Of a stretch of 34,560 nucleotides of DNA, positions 16,536 to 26,622 are shown one piece after another; the first letter of the stretch is position 1, and each line of letters starts with the position of its first letter. A program made the position numbers and the translations under genes. Under the pieces are notes generated by a model. It did not search any database and had not been told where the DNA came from. It saw only the letters and a list, made by a program, of their open reading frames with translations. The DNA is from Thermoanaerobaculales bacterium (GTDB taxonomy: Bacteria; Acidobacteriota; Thermoanaerobaculia; Thermoanaerobaculales; Sulfomarinibacteraceae): positions 1-34,560 of the forward strand of contig JAIOSJ010000301.1 in NCBI GenBank assembly GCA_021107705.1, given 5' to 3'.

Positions 16536-17594
16536 TCAGGTGCGCACAACCTGCGTGCCGGCGATCATGTCGTGCAGGCCCTTCTTTTCGTCATTGAACA
16601 AAACCATGAGAAAGCCGATGTAGAAGATAGCCCCGCTTGCCATATATCCCAGTAATCGGAGGGTGGCCTTGCCGTAGCCGAGTGGCTGAACCCCGTCTTG
16701 GCGAACGACTTTCAGTTTCAGAATACGTTTTCCAAGAGTCGCACCGCTCCTGGCCCAGGGAACGAGGATGTAGCCGATCGCTACGACGGCACACAGGAGC
16801 CAACCCAAGAGGCTCAGTACTACGACTGCACCTTGGCTTTTCTGCGCCAGTGCGGCAACTCCGATGCCGATAGGGATCATGATGACCATCATGATGACGG
16901 TGAGGATGATGGCGTCGATCAGATAGGCGCCCAGGCGAATCCCGAATCCCGCCGGCTCGCCGATTGCGGCTGATTGAAGCGGTCTTGCGGCATTCGACGC
17001 AGGTCTTCGTGGCGGTGGCGCCATCGGTCTCATTGGGGGAGGCGCCTGAGCTGGCGCCATGGCCGGCACAGCCGGAGGCGGCGCTTGCTGGACCACCGGT
17101 GGGGGTGGCGCCTGAATTGGTGGCGCCTGAACCGGTGGCGGTGTCGCGGGCATAGCTGGAGGTGGGCTTTGGGCCGGCTGAGGAGGCTGCTCCTGAGCGA
17201 ACGCTGCCGTTGGTTCAGCCTGCGGAGAGAATTCACCTCCGGGCGCCTTCCTGAAATCGGCTGCATCGATCAGAACCGTTGCCGCCTCGGCGGGTGGGTC
17301 AACATAGGTGATCGAAGTTCCGGCAATACGGATTTCGTCGCCGTCGATCAAAAGGTGTTGCTCGATCTTCTTTCTGTTCACCCAGGTCCCATTGGCGCTT
17401 CCGGCGTCACTCAAGAGGTAACCCTCGGGCGACCGGTGAATTTCGGCATGGTGCCGGGATGCCGTCTTGTCGTTCAGGATAATCCTGTTGCTCTGAGCCC
17501 GGCCGAGTGTGACCCTGTCGTCGGGCAGTTCGAATTCTTGGATTTCTGATGAATCGGCGGGTTTGATCTTCAATAGAGCCACGGCGCCCTCCAA
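16536..17594 (-). CDS. FHA domain - Pro-rich linker - RDD transmembrane domain protein
   Basis: FHA: VTLGRAQSNRIILNDKTASRHHAEIHRSPEGYLLSDAGSANGTWVN. Pro/Ala/Gln linker. RDD: AGFGIRLGAYLIDAIILT...SGATLGKRILKLKVV...KKGLHDMIAGTQVV. Start codon uncertain. Confidence 0.88.
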   Translation of the reverse strand: MEGAVALLKIKPADSSEIQEFELPDDRVTLGRAQSNRIILNDKTASRHHAEIHRSPEGYLLSDAGSANGTWVNRKKIEQHLLIDGDEIRIAGTSITYVDPPAEAATVLIDAADFRKAPGGEFSPQAEPTAAFAQEQPPQPAQSPPPAMPATPPPVQAPPIQAPPPPVVQQAPPPAVPAMAPAQAPPPMRPMAPPPRRPASNAARPLQSAAIGEPAGFGIRLGAYLIDAIILTVIMMVIMIPIGIGVAALAQKSQGAVVVLSLLGWLLCAVVAIGYILVPWARSGATLGKRILKLKVVRQDGVQPLGYGKATLRLLGYMASGAIFYIGFLMVLFNDEKKGLHDMIAGTQVVRT

Positions 17595-17672
17595 TGTGTT
17601 GTCCTATGATGCTTCCAAACAGTACCTGACGTCAAATGAAAAGGTGGAAGGATTGTGTAGGGCATTGAACAG

Positions 17673-17691
17673 CTAATCCGCATTTCTCACC
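17673..17691 (-). repeat. Dispersed 19-bp intergenic repeat core
   Basis: ctaatccgcatttctcacc. Confidence 0.6.
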
Positions 17692-17884
17692 GGTTTTCGT
17701 CGCATCCTTGGTCCGTACAGGGATTACTGCGTTTTGAATGCGCCTCAATTCCACTTCACGACCCTCCGAAATCCATCCGCCGTCAATGCCCCACACCGTC
17801 CTGGCGAACCAATATTTACGAAAGGCTCCAAACTGAGTGTTACACTTCCCGGCGCAGGAAGCTCGAAAGGCGAGGAGGCTGGTG

Positions 17885-20800
17885 ATGTTCCGTAAACCCC
17901 TGTTCTGGGCCGTATTCATTCTGGTTTCTGTTCTCTGCACCGCATGGGCGGTGATGCACTTTGCCGAGGCATTTCCCCTCGTGACCCTCGAGGTGAAGAT
18001 GGACAGGGCCGGCGCCCTGGCCGCGGCGGAAGATCTCGCAACCGACCGTGGATGGGGGCCCGAAGAGGCTCGGCAGGCGGTTGTCTTCCGGCACGACGGT
18101 GCGGTGCAGAGCTTTGTCGAGCTTGAAGCCGGAGGCAAGGCGGCCTACGCCGAAGTGTTGGGCGGGGATCTCTACTCTCCCTACACGTGGGTCGTGCGGC
18201 GGTTCCGCGAGGGTGAGACCAACGAGAGCGTCGTCCGCTTCCGGCCCGATGGGACGCCCTACGGTTTCCGGGAGAAGCTTCCCGAGGATGAACCCGGAGC
18301 GGCTCTCGAATCGGAAGCCGCACGCGAGCTCGCCGTAGCGGCGGTTTCCTCCGGCTGGCAGGTGGATTTCGGCGCATATGAACTGGTCGAGGCTTCCCAG
18401 GAGGTCCGGCCCGGTGGGCGCATCGACCACACCCTGGTCTACGAACGCCCCGATCTGCAGATCGGTGACGGCCGCTACAGGTTGCGGCTGGTGGTGAGCG
18501 GCGACCGATTCACCGAGCTCACCCACTTCGTCAAAATCCCCGAGGCCTTTCAACGGCGCTTTCAGGGGATGCGCTCAGCCAATGACGGTATCGCCACCGC
18601 CTCCGCATTCGCCATTGCCATCCTCTACATGGCCGGCGGCTGCATCGTGGGACTGTTCTTCTTGATGCGTGATCGCTGGGTGGTGTGGAAGCCGGCGCTG
18701 AAGTGGGCGTTGTTCATCGCCTTCCTTCAGGTCCTGGTGGTGCTCAACCAGTGGCCTTTGCTGTGGATGGGTTATGACACTGCTGTCTCCTCGACCACCT
18801 TCGTCCTCCAACAGGTGGGTATCGCTCTGGCTCAGTTGATCGGTATGGGGGCGCTCCTGGCGCTCTCATTCATGGCCGCCGAGAGCCTCGGTCGACGTGC
18901 CTTTCCCCGGCATGTCCAACTCTGGCAGTCATGGAAGGGAGAGGTAGCGGCATCCAGGACGATGCTCGGCTACACCGTAACGGGTTACCTCCTTATCGGC
19001 ATTTTCTTCGCCTACGAGGTGGGTCTCTACTTCCTCGCCAACCGCCACCTCGGGTGGTGGACACCGTCGGACGCTCTTATCGACCCCAATGTGCTCGCAA
19101 ACATCTTTCCGTGGTTGACATCGATCGCGATCTCGCTGCAGGCCGGTTTCTGGGAGGAATGTCTTTTCCGGGCCGTTCCCATCGCCGCAGCCGCTCTCCT
19201 CGGCCGCCGGTTCGGGAAACCCTGGTTGTGGATCACGGGGGCCATGATTCTGCAAGCGGTGATCTTCGGCGCCGGCCATGCCAACTACCCCGCTCAGCCC
19301 GCCTACGCGCGCTTGGTTGAGCTGACCATCCCCGCCCTCGGTTTTGGTGGTTTGTATCTTCTCTTCGGTCTGGTGCCGGCCATCATCTTCCACTTCGCCT
19401 ACGACGTCGTGTGGTTTGCGCTGCCGCTTTTTGCAGCCGACACGCCGGGTATCTGGCTCGATCGGGGGCTGGTGATCCTGCTGGCTCTGATACCGCTGTG
19501 GGTGGTGTTGCGCGCTCGTCGGCGCGCCGGAAGTTGGGGCGAGGTGCCCGAGGCCGATCTCAACAGCAGCTGGTCTCCGCCTCCACCGGCGCCCGTCAAG
19601 GAAAGGGGCCCGATCGAGGTATCGACCGGCCTGCGCCCGCAGATGCTGCGCCTCCTCGCCGGTCTCGGCGTGGCGGGGGTCTTGGCCTGGGCCCTGATCG
19701 GTTCATCCCCCGCCGACGCGCCGGTCTTCGAGTCCGGGGACCGGGAGGCCCGGACGGTCGCCCGCGAAGCTCTGGCCGACCGTGGGTTCACGGTGGAAGC
19801 GCCGTGGCGGGAGCTGAGCACGGTCCAGTCGTCGTTGGGCATTGCAGACCGCTTTGTCTGGCGCGAGGGGGGAGAAGATGCCTATCGCGAACTTCTCGGT
19901 CGCTACCTCCCGACGCCTCGGCGACTGGTGAGGTACGCCCGCTTCGAAGGCGATGTGGCCGAACGTGCCGAGGAGTACCGCGTCTATGTCGGCCCCGACG
20001 CCGCGTTCCAACGGGTGGTTCATCAGCTTCCCGAAGCCGGCACCGGCGTCAAACTCGAGGAGGACCAGGCTCGTACCATAGCGTTGGCGGCGATTGAAAC
20101 CGATTACGGTCTCGCGAGCGAGGAACTCGTCGAGGTCTCGGCCGAACCTTCGAAGCTCCCGGAGCGCCGCGACTGGAACTTCGTCTTCAAAGACTCGGAT
20201 GGCTATCCGATGGAGAGCGGAGAGGCGCGGATAGTGGTCACCATCGCCGGAGACGAGGTGGCCGAGATGGACCGCTTTATCCACGTGCCCGAGGAGTGGG
20301 AGCGTGCCGAACGCAACAGGCGGAGCGTCACACAGGTCGTACGGATCATGTGCTCCGTCATCTTTGTGCTGCTCTTCATCACTGGGGCGGTGGTGGCGGT
20401 GGTGCGCTGGAGTCGCGGCCGGTTTGCGGTCTCGACCTTCGTTCGATTCTGTGGTCTGCTGGCAGTCATGGGTGTCATCCAACTCGCCAACGGCTTTCGG
20501 TCCGATTCGTCTCACTTTCTTACCGCCCAGCCGTGGGCGCTGCAAACAATGATCCTGATCATCGGTGGGCTGATCGCCTTCCTCGGAATCGCCGCGGTGA
20601 ACGGGCTGTTGGTGGGACTCGCCCACCGGTGGCTGCCGCCTCAGCCGGCCGGAGCCCATGGGGCGCCGATCGCCGCAGGTCTCGGACTCGGCGCCCTCCT
20701 TGCGGGAATCTCCGAGGTGGTGGGGATGCTGGCACCTCAGACCATGCCGTTTTGGCCGAATTTTGTGGGTGCCGCCGACTCTGTGCCCCTGGTTGCCGCG

Positions 20801-21274
20801 GTTCTCGGGCCCGTCGGCTCGTGGATCTCGAGCGCCGCGCTGCTCCTGTTTATCGTAGCGGTGATAAACGCCGTAACCGACGGTTGGAGGCAACGCCGGG
20901 CGTTGGTTTCCACGATGTTGACGTTGTTGGGTCTGGTGATGGTCGGCAGGGACGGGGTCGAAAGCGTTCCGTTGTGGTTGGTGGGGGGTCTCATCACCGG
21001 GTTGGTCCTACTGGTGGTGTGGGTGCTGGTGCTGCGCCACCATCCAGCCTTGGTCCCTCTGGTGACCGCGGGCGCCGCGATCCTCGCAACCCTGCGCGAG
21101 GCTTTCCAAGCAGCCTATCCGGGAGCGCTGACGGGTTCGCTGGTCGGCGCCGCCATCATTCTGGCGCTGGCTATCTGGTGGTTCCGACTGATCGGTACGG
21201 ACACAGCGGCCAGACAAATGGATGAACCGCCGCAGAACCCCGAAGGTGCTGCGGTATCAACTGTGGAGGTGTGA
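17885..21274 (+). CDS. Internally duplicated CPBP (CaaX-like) family intramembrane glutamic endopeptidase
   Basis: MFRKPLFWAVFILVSVLCTAWAVMHF start. CPBP motif FWEECLFRAVPIAAAALLGRRFG, GAGHANYP, FHFAYDVVWFALP. C-terminal half repeats the periplasmic-domain plus multi-TM layout. Confidence 0.8.
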   Translation: MFRKPLFWAVFILVSVLCTAWAVMHFAEAFPLVTLEVKMDRAGALAAAEDLATDRGWGPEEARQAVVFRHDGAVQSFVELEAGGKAAYAEVLGGDLYSPYTWVVRRFREGETNESVVRFRPDGTPYGFREKLPEDEPGAALESEAARELAVAAVSSGWQVDFGAYELVEASQEVRPGGRIDHTLVYERPDLQIGDGRYRLRLVVSGDRFTELTHFVKIPEAFQRRFQGMRSANDGIATASAFAIAILYMAGGCIVGLFFLMRDRWVVWKPALKWALFIAFLQVLVVLNQWPLLWMGYDTAVSSTTFVLQQVGIALAQLIGMGALLALSFMAAESLGRRAFPRHVQLWQSWKGEVAASRTMLGYTVTGYLLIGIFFAYEVGLYFLANRHLGWWTPSDALIDPNVLANIFPWLTSIAISLQAGFWEECLFRAVPIAAAALLGRRFGKPWLWITGAMILQAVIFGAGHANYPAQPAYARLVELTIPALGFGGLYLLFGLVPAIIFHFAYDVVWFALPLFAADTPGIWLDRGLVILLALIPLWVVLRARRRAGSWGEVPEADLNSSWSPPPPAPVKERGPIEVSTGLRPQMLRLLAGLGVAGVLAWALIGSSPADAPVFESGDREARTVAREALADRGFTVEAPWRELSTVQSSLGIADRFVWREGGEDAYRELLGRYLPTPRRLVRYARFEGDVAERAEEYRVYVGPDAAFQRVVHQLPEAGTGVKLEEDQARTIALAAIETDYGLASEELVEVSAEPSKLPERRDWNFVFKDSDGYPMESGEARIVVTIAGDEVAEMDRFIHVPEEWERAERNRRSVTQVVRIMCSVIFVLLFITGAVVAVVRWSRGRFAVSTFVRFCGLLAVMGVIQLANGFRSDSSHFLTAQPWALQTMILIIGGLIAFLGIAAVNGLLVGLAHRWLPPQPAGAHGAPIAAGLGLGALLAGISEVVGMLAPQTMPFWPNFVGAADSVPLVAAVLGPVGSWISSAALLLFIVAVINAVTDGWRQRRALVSTMLTLLGLVMVGRDGVESVPLWLVGGLITGLVLLVVWVLVLRHHPALVPLVTAGAAILATLREAFQAAYPGALTGSLVGAAIILALAIWWFRLIGTDTAARQMDEPPQNPEGAAVSTVEV

Positions 21275-21275
21275 A

Positions 21276-21449
21276 ATGCGAAATTCCGTGATTCTCCTTG
21301 TACTTGGGGTGCTGTTGTTGCTCGTCAGCTTGGCGGCCGATGCCATTGGACTTGGGCCGAGCCCGGGTCTGGGGTGGAAGCAGATCCTCGGCGCCGTCGT
21401 CGGGGTGGCCGTGGCCGCGATCGGAATATATAGGATGCGCCGGTCGTAA
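21276..21449 (+). CDS. Small membrane protein (two predicted TM helices)
   Basis: MRNSVILLVLGVLLLLVSLAADAIGLGPSPGLGWKQILGAVVGVAVAAIGIYRMRRS; starts 1 nt after the upstream stop, with a ggaggt RBS. Confidence 0.7.
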   Translation: MRNSVILLVLGVLLLLVSLAADAIGLGPSPGLGWKQILGAVVGVAVAAIGIYRMRRS

Positions 21450-21619
21450 CCCTCGTGCGACACACTCCTGGTTCGCCGGGTTGACCTCGAACGTCGAAAA
21501 TCGGGCGACGCAGTCGTAGTAGCGCGATGTAGAAACCTCGCGCACCGCCCAAGTGGGCGATTAGGCCAACCGTCTGAGGGTCTGTGTGGGCTGGAGAAGA
21601 ACGATTTGCAAAATGCACG

Positions 21620-21675
21620 ACAGATGGCTGACATGCGTCGCCCGTAGCAGACAGCCGGTGAGAAGGTCGGGTTAG
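21620..21675 (+). repeat. 56-bp dispersed repeat, copy B
   Basis: acagatggctgacatgcgtcgcccgtagcagacagccggtgagaaggtcgggttag; two mismatches to 3042-3097. Confidence 0.85.
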
Positions 21676-21731
21676 ATGCGTCCCTACAATCATGCACGGA
21701 TGCTTCGGTATGATGGTGTTCTGGAGGTACC

Positions 21732-23456
21732 ATGTATCACAAGATTATCCAGATAGTGTTGCTTTGCGCGCTCATCCTGCTGCCGGGGTTGTCGGAGGCC
21801 GAGAAGGAATCAGGCGTCGGCGACACTGAGTTGCTCAACCTCATGCAATTTGAACTCGACCGCTCTTTCAAGAACCTGAAAAATGCCGATGAGACCCCCA
21901 TTTACTACATGCAGTACGCGGTCATCGAGAACCGCGATTTTGCTCTCGCGGTGACCAATGGCGGGCTGGAAGCGCCGATATCTTCGACCCTACGTTATCT
22001 GGATGTGGACATTCGAGTCGGCAGTCCGGAGCTTGACAATACGCACGAGATCCGCAGCGACAACTGGCGGGACAATTACACTCCACGTCGTCTGGTGCAG
22101 TTCCCTCTCGAGGCTGATCCGTTGGCGGTGCGCACGACCTTGTGGAACGAGACCGAGTATAAGCGTCGTAAGGCGCTCGACCGTTTCACCAAAGTCAAGG
22201 CCAATCGGCAATTGAAGGTCGAAGAAGAAGATACATCGGCCGATTTTTCTGCGGCACAGGCACAGCAATTCGAAGAGATCATGCCTGAACAGCTGTTCGA
22301 CGCCGAGTACTGGCGCCCCGTGCTCAAGCGTGTCGGTCAATATGGCGCCGGTTTGCCATTTGTCAAAAACTCCAGCGTGCGACTGCAGCTGACCCAGAAA
22401 ACGACCTACATGGTCAACACTGAAGGAACCCGTTTGCAGCACGGCGCGTGTTACATCCGCCTTTTCGTCAATTTCACCGGTATGGCCGAGGATGGCATGG
22501 AACTGCGACGGACCGAAGGATGGAATGCAGCTTCGTTCGGCAAGTTGCCGTCCGAAGAGGAAATCATGGCGACGTCCAGGCGATTGGGCGCAGAACTCAA
22601 AGACCTCATCGACGCGCCGGTGGTCACTCCTTTCGTCGGGCCGGCGATTCTGGTCAATCGGGCCAGTGGAGTCTTTTTCCACGAGATCTTCGGTCACCGT
22701 CTCGAAGGGCACCGCCAGAAGAGTGAAAGCGAAGGGCAGACTTTCACTAAAATGGTCGGCAAATCGGTGCTGCCGGATTTCCTCGACGTTTTGGACGACG
22801 CCACATTGGCCGACTTTGACGGCATCGACCTGCGGGGATACTACAAATTCGACGACGAAGGTGTTCCGGCGCAACCCGTGAGCATCGTTGAAAATGGTGT
22901 GCTCAAGGAATTTCTGCTGACCCGTTCACCGATCGACGGTTTCCCGCGCAGCAACGGCCATGCGCGCCGGGATTTCGGCCGCGAAGTCGTGGCTCGCATG
23001 GGCAATACGATCGTGAGATCTTCAAAAGCTTTTGAATATCAGAAGTTGCGCGAAATGCTGATCGACGAGATCAAAAAGCAAGAAAAACCTTATGGCCTGA
23101 TTTTTCAGGACATTTCAGGAGGGTTCACCATGACCGGTCGTGGTGGCACGCAAGCGTTCAAGGTCATTCCGCTCTTGGTGTACCGGGTTTTCCCGGATGG
23201 TCGTGAGGACGAAGTTGTGCGCGGCGTCGATATTGTCGGCACGCCACTGACGAGTTTCAGCAAGATCATCGCAACCGGGGACGATCCCGCCGTCTTTAAC
23301 GGTACCTGCGGAGCCGAATCGGGCTCGGTGCCGGTCAGCGCAATCTCGCCGAGCATTCTGGTGTCCGAGATCGAAGTCGAAAGGGTGCGCAAAGGCCAAG
23401 AAAAGCCGCCGCTGCTGCCACCACCCAACAAAAAGGGTCAAGGAGGTGCAGCATGA
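21732..23456 (+). CDS. Exported TldD-like metalloprotease
   Basis: Signal peptide MYHKIIQIVLLCALILLPGLSEA. Zinc motif GVFFHEIFGHRLEGHRQKSESEGQTF. C-terminal TldD-like segments such as GAESGSVPVSAISPSILV. Confidence 0.88.
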   Translation: MYHKIIQIVLLCALILLPGLSEAEKESGVGDTELLNLMQFELDRSFKNLKNADETPIYYMQYAVIENRDFALAVTNGGLEAPISSTLRYLDVDIRVGSPELDNTHEIRSDNWRDNYTPRRLVQFPLEADPLAVRTTLWNETEYKRRKALDRFTKVKANRQLKVEEEDTSADFSAAQAQQFEEIMPEQLFDAEYWRPVLKRVGQYGAGLPFVKNSSVRLQLTQKTTYMVNTEGTRLQHGACYIRLFVNFTGMAEDGMELRRTEGWNAASFGKLPSEEEIMATSRRLGAELKDLIDAPVVTPFVGPAILVNRASGVFFHEIFGHRLEGHRQKSESEGQTFTKMVGKSVLPDFLDVLDDATLADFDGIDLRGYYKFDDEGVPAQPVSIVENGVLKEFLLTRSPIDGFPRSNGHARRDFGREVVARMGNTIVRSSKAFEYQKLREMLIDEIKKQEKPYGLIFQDISGGFTMTGRGGTQAFKVIPLLVYRVFPDGREDEVVRGVDIVGTPLTSFSKIIATGDDPAVFNGTCGAESGSVPVSAISPSILVSEIEVERVRKGQEKPPLLPPPNKKGQGGAA

Positions 23457-25192
23457 AAACAGTCAAAAGAATGAGTTTTGCCATGCATTTATTGGTCATT
23501 GCGGCCTTTTTGACCGTGCCCATACAGTCGATTGCGGCAGACGATGTCATCGCCCGGGCCATGGCCGACGAGTTGGCCCGCACCAGCAAACAGCTCGTCA
23601 TGCCTGGCATGGAACCGCCCTACTTCGTCAGTTATTGCATCGAAGACGAATTCTCCGCCGAGATCATTGCTACGAACGGCGCTATCGTGGAGAGCAACCA
23701 GAAAGCGAACCGGCAATTTTTCGTCGATGTTCGGGTTGGTGATCACAAGCTCGACAACAGCTATTTCATCGGTCATTGGCGCGATCTCTTTGGGCGCCCG
23801 ATGACCATGGTCGAAGAAGACGACTATGCCGGCATCCGCCATCAACTATGGCTGTACACCGATGTCGCTTACAAAAAGGCGTTGGAGAACCTGGCCGGCA
23901 AAAAGGCATATCTCGCATCGCACCCAGTCACGGTAGAGATTCCGGATTTCGTGGCGGCCGAAAGCAGAGTCGTCGAAGATGAACCCGTTGACTTGGCTCT
24001 GGATCTAAGCTTCCGGCAGGAACAGGTGGACCAGGCATCCAAAGCCCTGGGCGCCTTTGCCGGGCTGCAGGAGTGGCAGGTGATTCTGCAGGCCGAAGCT
24101 TCGAACAAGCGTTATTTGAATTCCGAGGGAGCTCGATTTCTGAAAACGCGCAACCGGTGCATGCTCGAAATCTCGGCCACCGCCCTGGCGGCAGACGGCC
24201 AACGCCTGACCAATTTCCGTCGTCTGCTCACGGTTGACCCAGACGAGATCTTGTCTGGTGACGAGATTGTCAAAGAAGCGCAAACCGTGGCTCGAGAGCT
24301 GCTGGAGATGGCCGAGGCGCCGGCCCTCGACGAGTATGCGGGCCCGGTTTTGTTTTCGGAATGCGCCGCGGCGCAGGTTATAACGCAACTGTTTTCCGGG
24401 CAGCTCACGCCGGCTCGGTCGCCGCTCATGCAAGAGGGTTGGATGCGGCAATACATGCCCGATGCAAAGCTCGTGCGGCGGGTCAATCGAAGAGTCATGC
24501 CGGAATTCATGCATGTCACAGACGATCCAACTCGGGAGCTCTTTGACGGAGTCAAGTTGGCCGGCCACAGGTTGGTGGATGACGAAGCTGTGGCGAGTCA
24601 GAAAATCGAACTGATTAGGGCCGGGCGACTTGTCAACCTGCCCATGAGCCGCCGGCCGAGCAAGAAGATCCGCAGCTCCAACGGCCATGCCAGTCTGTTG
24701 GACAACCAGTGGATCGTACCGACCGTTTCGAGCCTGTTTGTCGAAAGCGACAAGACAAAGACAGAAGCGGAGTTGCTGACCGACCTGCGTAAGACGGCCG
24801 GCGAGTTCGGCAATGAGTATGGCCTGTTGGTCAAGCGACTCGACCGGCCGGAAATCTCTTCACGCTACAGCTGGTCGACTGAGCAAGAAGCATCGACCGA
24901 GCTCATGACTGATCCTTTGATCATGTACAAAGTCTATGTGGATGACGGCCGCGTGGAACCCGTGCGGGGCTTGACCCCCGACGACATCACCGTGCGCAGT
25001 TTGCGCGACATCATCGCTATCGGTGACACGGTGAAGGCGTTCAACATGTTGGTGTCGACGAGCATCCAGCCGGATGCCTATGCGGTGACGGTCGTCACAG
25101 GGTCGATTCTCATTGAAGACGCCGGTTTTAAAGCTGTTACAAGCCGTGAACCTCTTCCGGTGAGTACGAGACCGTTGGTTGCCGCGAAATAG
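23453..25192 (+). CDS. Exported TldE/PmbA-like partner lacking the HExxxH zinc motif
   Basis: ATGA overlap with the upstream gene. Signal peptide MSFAMHLLVIAAFLTVPIQSIAA. Region equivalent to HEIFGHRLEGH reads SECAAAQVITQLFSGQ. Shared PxxFDG(V/I)xLxG and SNGHA segments. Confidence 0.82.
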   Translation: MKTVKRMSFAMHLLVIAAFLTVPIQSIAADDVIARAMADELARTSKQLVMPGMEPPYFVSYCIEDEFSAEIIATNGAIVESNQKANRQFFVDVRVGDHKLDNSYFIGHWRDLFGRPMTMVEEDDYAGIRHQLWLYTDVAYKKALENLAGKKAYLASHPVTVEIPDFVAAESRVVEDEPVDLALDLSFRQEQVDQASKALGAFAGLQEWQVILQAEASNKRYLNSEGARFLKTRNRCMLEISATALAADGQRLTNFRRLLTVDPDEILSGDEIVKEAQTVARELLEMAEAPALDEYAGPVLFSECAAAQVITQLFSGQLTPARSPLMQEGWMRQYMPDAKLVRRVNRRVMPEFMHVTDDPTRELFDGVKLAGHRLVDDEAVASQKIELIRAGRLVNLPMSRRPSKKIRSSNGHASLLDNQWIVPTVSSLFVESDKTKTEAELLTDLRKTAGEFGNEYGLLVKRLDRPEISSRYSWSTEQEASTELMTDPLIMYKVYVDDGRVEPVRGLTPDDITVRSLRDIIAIGDTVKAFNMLVSTSIQPDAYAVTVVTGSILIEDAGFKAVTSREPLPVSTRPLVAAK

Positions 25193-25415
25193 GTTGCAAA
25201 GCGGCGCACAAAGGTGGCGAAGCCACGACCAGGGTTTAGCCAGCTGAGTAATTGAGTCGGTTGACGGACTGATCAATAACGAACCATGAATCCGGGAAGA
25301 AGAGATGCATTTTTCCTCCTCCATGTTAGGGTGACTCGTGCGGTTGTGACATTGCTTCCGCCGGTTAAGTTCAAAAAAAACCGAGCCACAAAATCGAAAG
25401 ACGAGGTGAGATTCG

Positions 25416-26597
25416 ATGGGCGACGAGTTAATTTATCTGGACAACGCGGCGACAACCTTCCCCAAACCCGATGTCATGCACGACGCCGTTCGGGACTTTT
25501 ATCGAAAGAACGGAGTGAACCCCGGTCGAACGGGTTGTGATCTGGCCATCGCGGCCGAGGAAATGATCCACGGAACACGGAAAAAGTACTCGACTCTCTT
25601 CAATAGGAGTCTTGTCGAGGGCGGTGGCGCCAAGGATCCGAACAGACTTGTTTTCACCTCAAATGCCACCATGAGTCTCAACCTTGTCATCAACGGGACC
25701 GTGGCGCCCGGCGACCACCTGGTTACGACAATGCTGGAGCACAACTCGGTGATCCGCCCTGTCAATCACAAGGTCAAGGAAGGCGCCGAGGCAACCTACG
25801 TTGTGCCGGACAACGAGGGCTACCTCGATCCCGAGGAAATTCGCAAGGCCGTCAAGAAGAACACCACACTCGTCATCATCAACCACGCGTCCAACGTTAC
25901 CGGAGTGGTTCAGGACATCGAGGCTATCGGAAGGGTATGCAAAGAGGAAGGCGTACCTCTGGCCGTCGACTCGGCTCAGACCGCCGGCGTGTTGTCCATC
26001 GACATGCCCAAGTGCAACATCAGTTTCCTGTCCTTTACCGGGCACAAGGGACTGTTCGGCCCAACAGGCACCGGCGGCATATGTTTGGCGGACGACGCGA
26101 AGATCAGGGGGACAATATACGGTGGCACTGGGGTGCGAAGCGCCATCCCTTTTCACCTTGAGGAATATCCCTACAGACTCGAAGCGGGAACGCAGAATCT
26201 GGCCGGGATCGCCGGTCTTTCCGCTGGACTCGACTGGGTGCTCGCCAAGGGTATTGAGAATATCTACGCCCACGAGATGGGCCTGTTCGAGCGGCTTCAG
26301 GAAGGGCTGGCAGAGATCAAGGGCATCAAGATCTGGGGTACCAGGAACCTACAGAACAGGGTGGCTACCTTGTCGATGACCGTAGACAAGTACGATGCTT
26401 CCGACGTGGGTACCATTCTCGACGTCGATTACGGAATCCAAACCCGCACCGGACTGCACTGCGCGCCTCTGATCCACGAGTACCACGGATCGGCGCCGAG
26501 GGGTACGGTCAGGTTCTCGGTAGGTCCGTTCAACACAGAGGAACACATCGAGGCGTCCATAAAGGCCGTAGCCGAGATATCGGCTGAGAGAAACTGA
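25416..26597 (+). CDS. Class V aminotransferase / cysteine-desulfurase family protein
   Basis: MGDELIYLDNAATTFPKPDVMHDAV, TTMLEHNSVIRPVNH, PLAVDSAQTAGVLSIDM, FLSFTGHKGLFGPTGTGGI (PLP lysine), TGLHCAPLIHEYHGSAPRGTVRFSVGPFNTEE. Confidence 0.9.
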   Translation: MGDELIYLDNAATTFPKPDVMHDAVRDFYRKNGVNPGRTGCDLAIAAEEMIHGTRKKYSTLFNRSLVEGGGAKDPNRLVFTSNATMSLNLVINGTVAPGDHLVTTMLEHNSVIRPVNHKVKEGAEATYVVPDNEGYLDPEEIRKAVKKNTTLVIINHASNVTGVVQDIEAIGRVCKEEGVPLAVDSAQTAGVLSIDMPKCNISFLSFTGHKGLFGPTGTGGICLADDAKIRGTIYGGTGVRSAIPFHLEEYPYRLEAGTQNLAGIAGLSAGLDWVLAKGIENIYAHEMGLFERLQEGLAEIKGIKIWGTRNLQNRVATLSMTVDKYDASDVGTILDVDYGIQTRTGLHCAPLIHEYHGSAPRGTVRFSVGPFNTEEHIEASIKAVAEISAERN

Positions 26598-26622
26598 GCC
26601 GATTGTTCAAAGGAGTCGATAG

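Noticed and set aside
19703-20893. 396-aa antisense ORF and several plus-frame alternates over the CPBP gene
   Set aside because: Arg/Pro/His-rich translations typical of wrong frames; the CPBP frame carries TM and EExxxR motifs.
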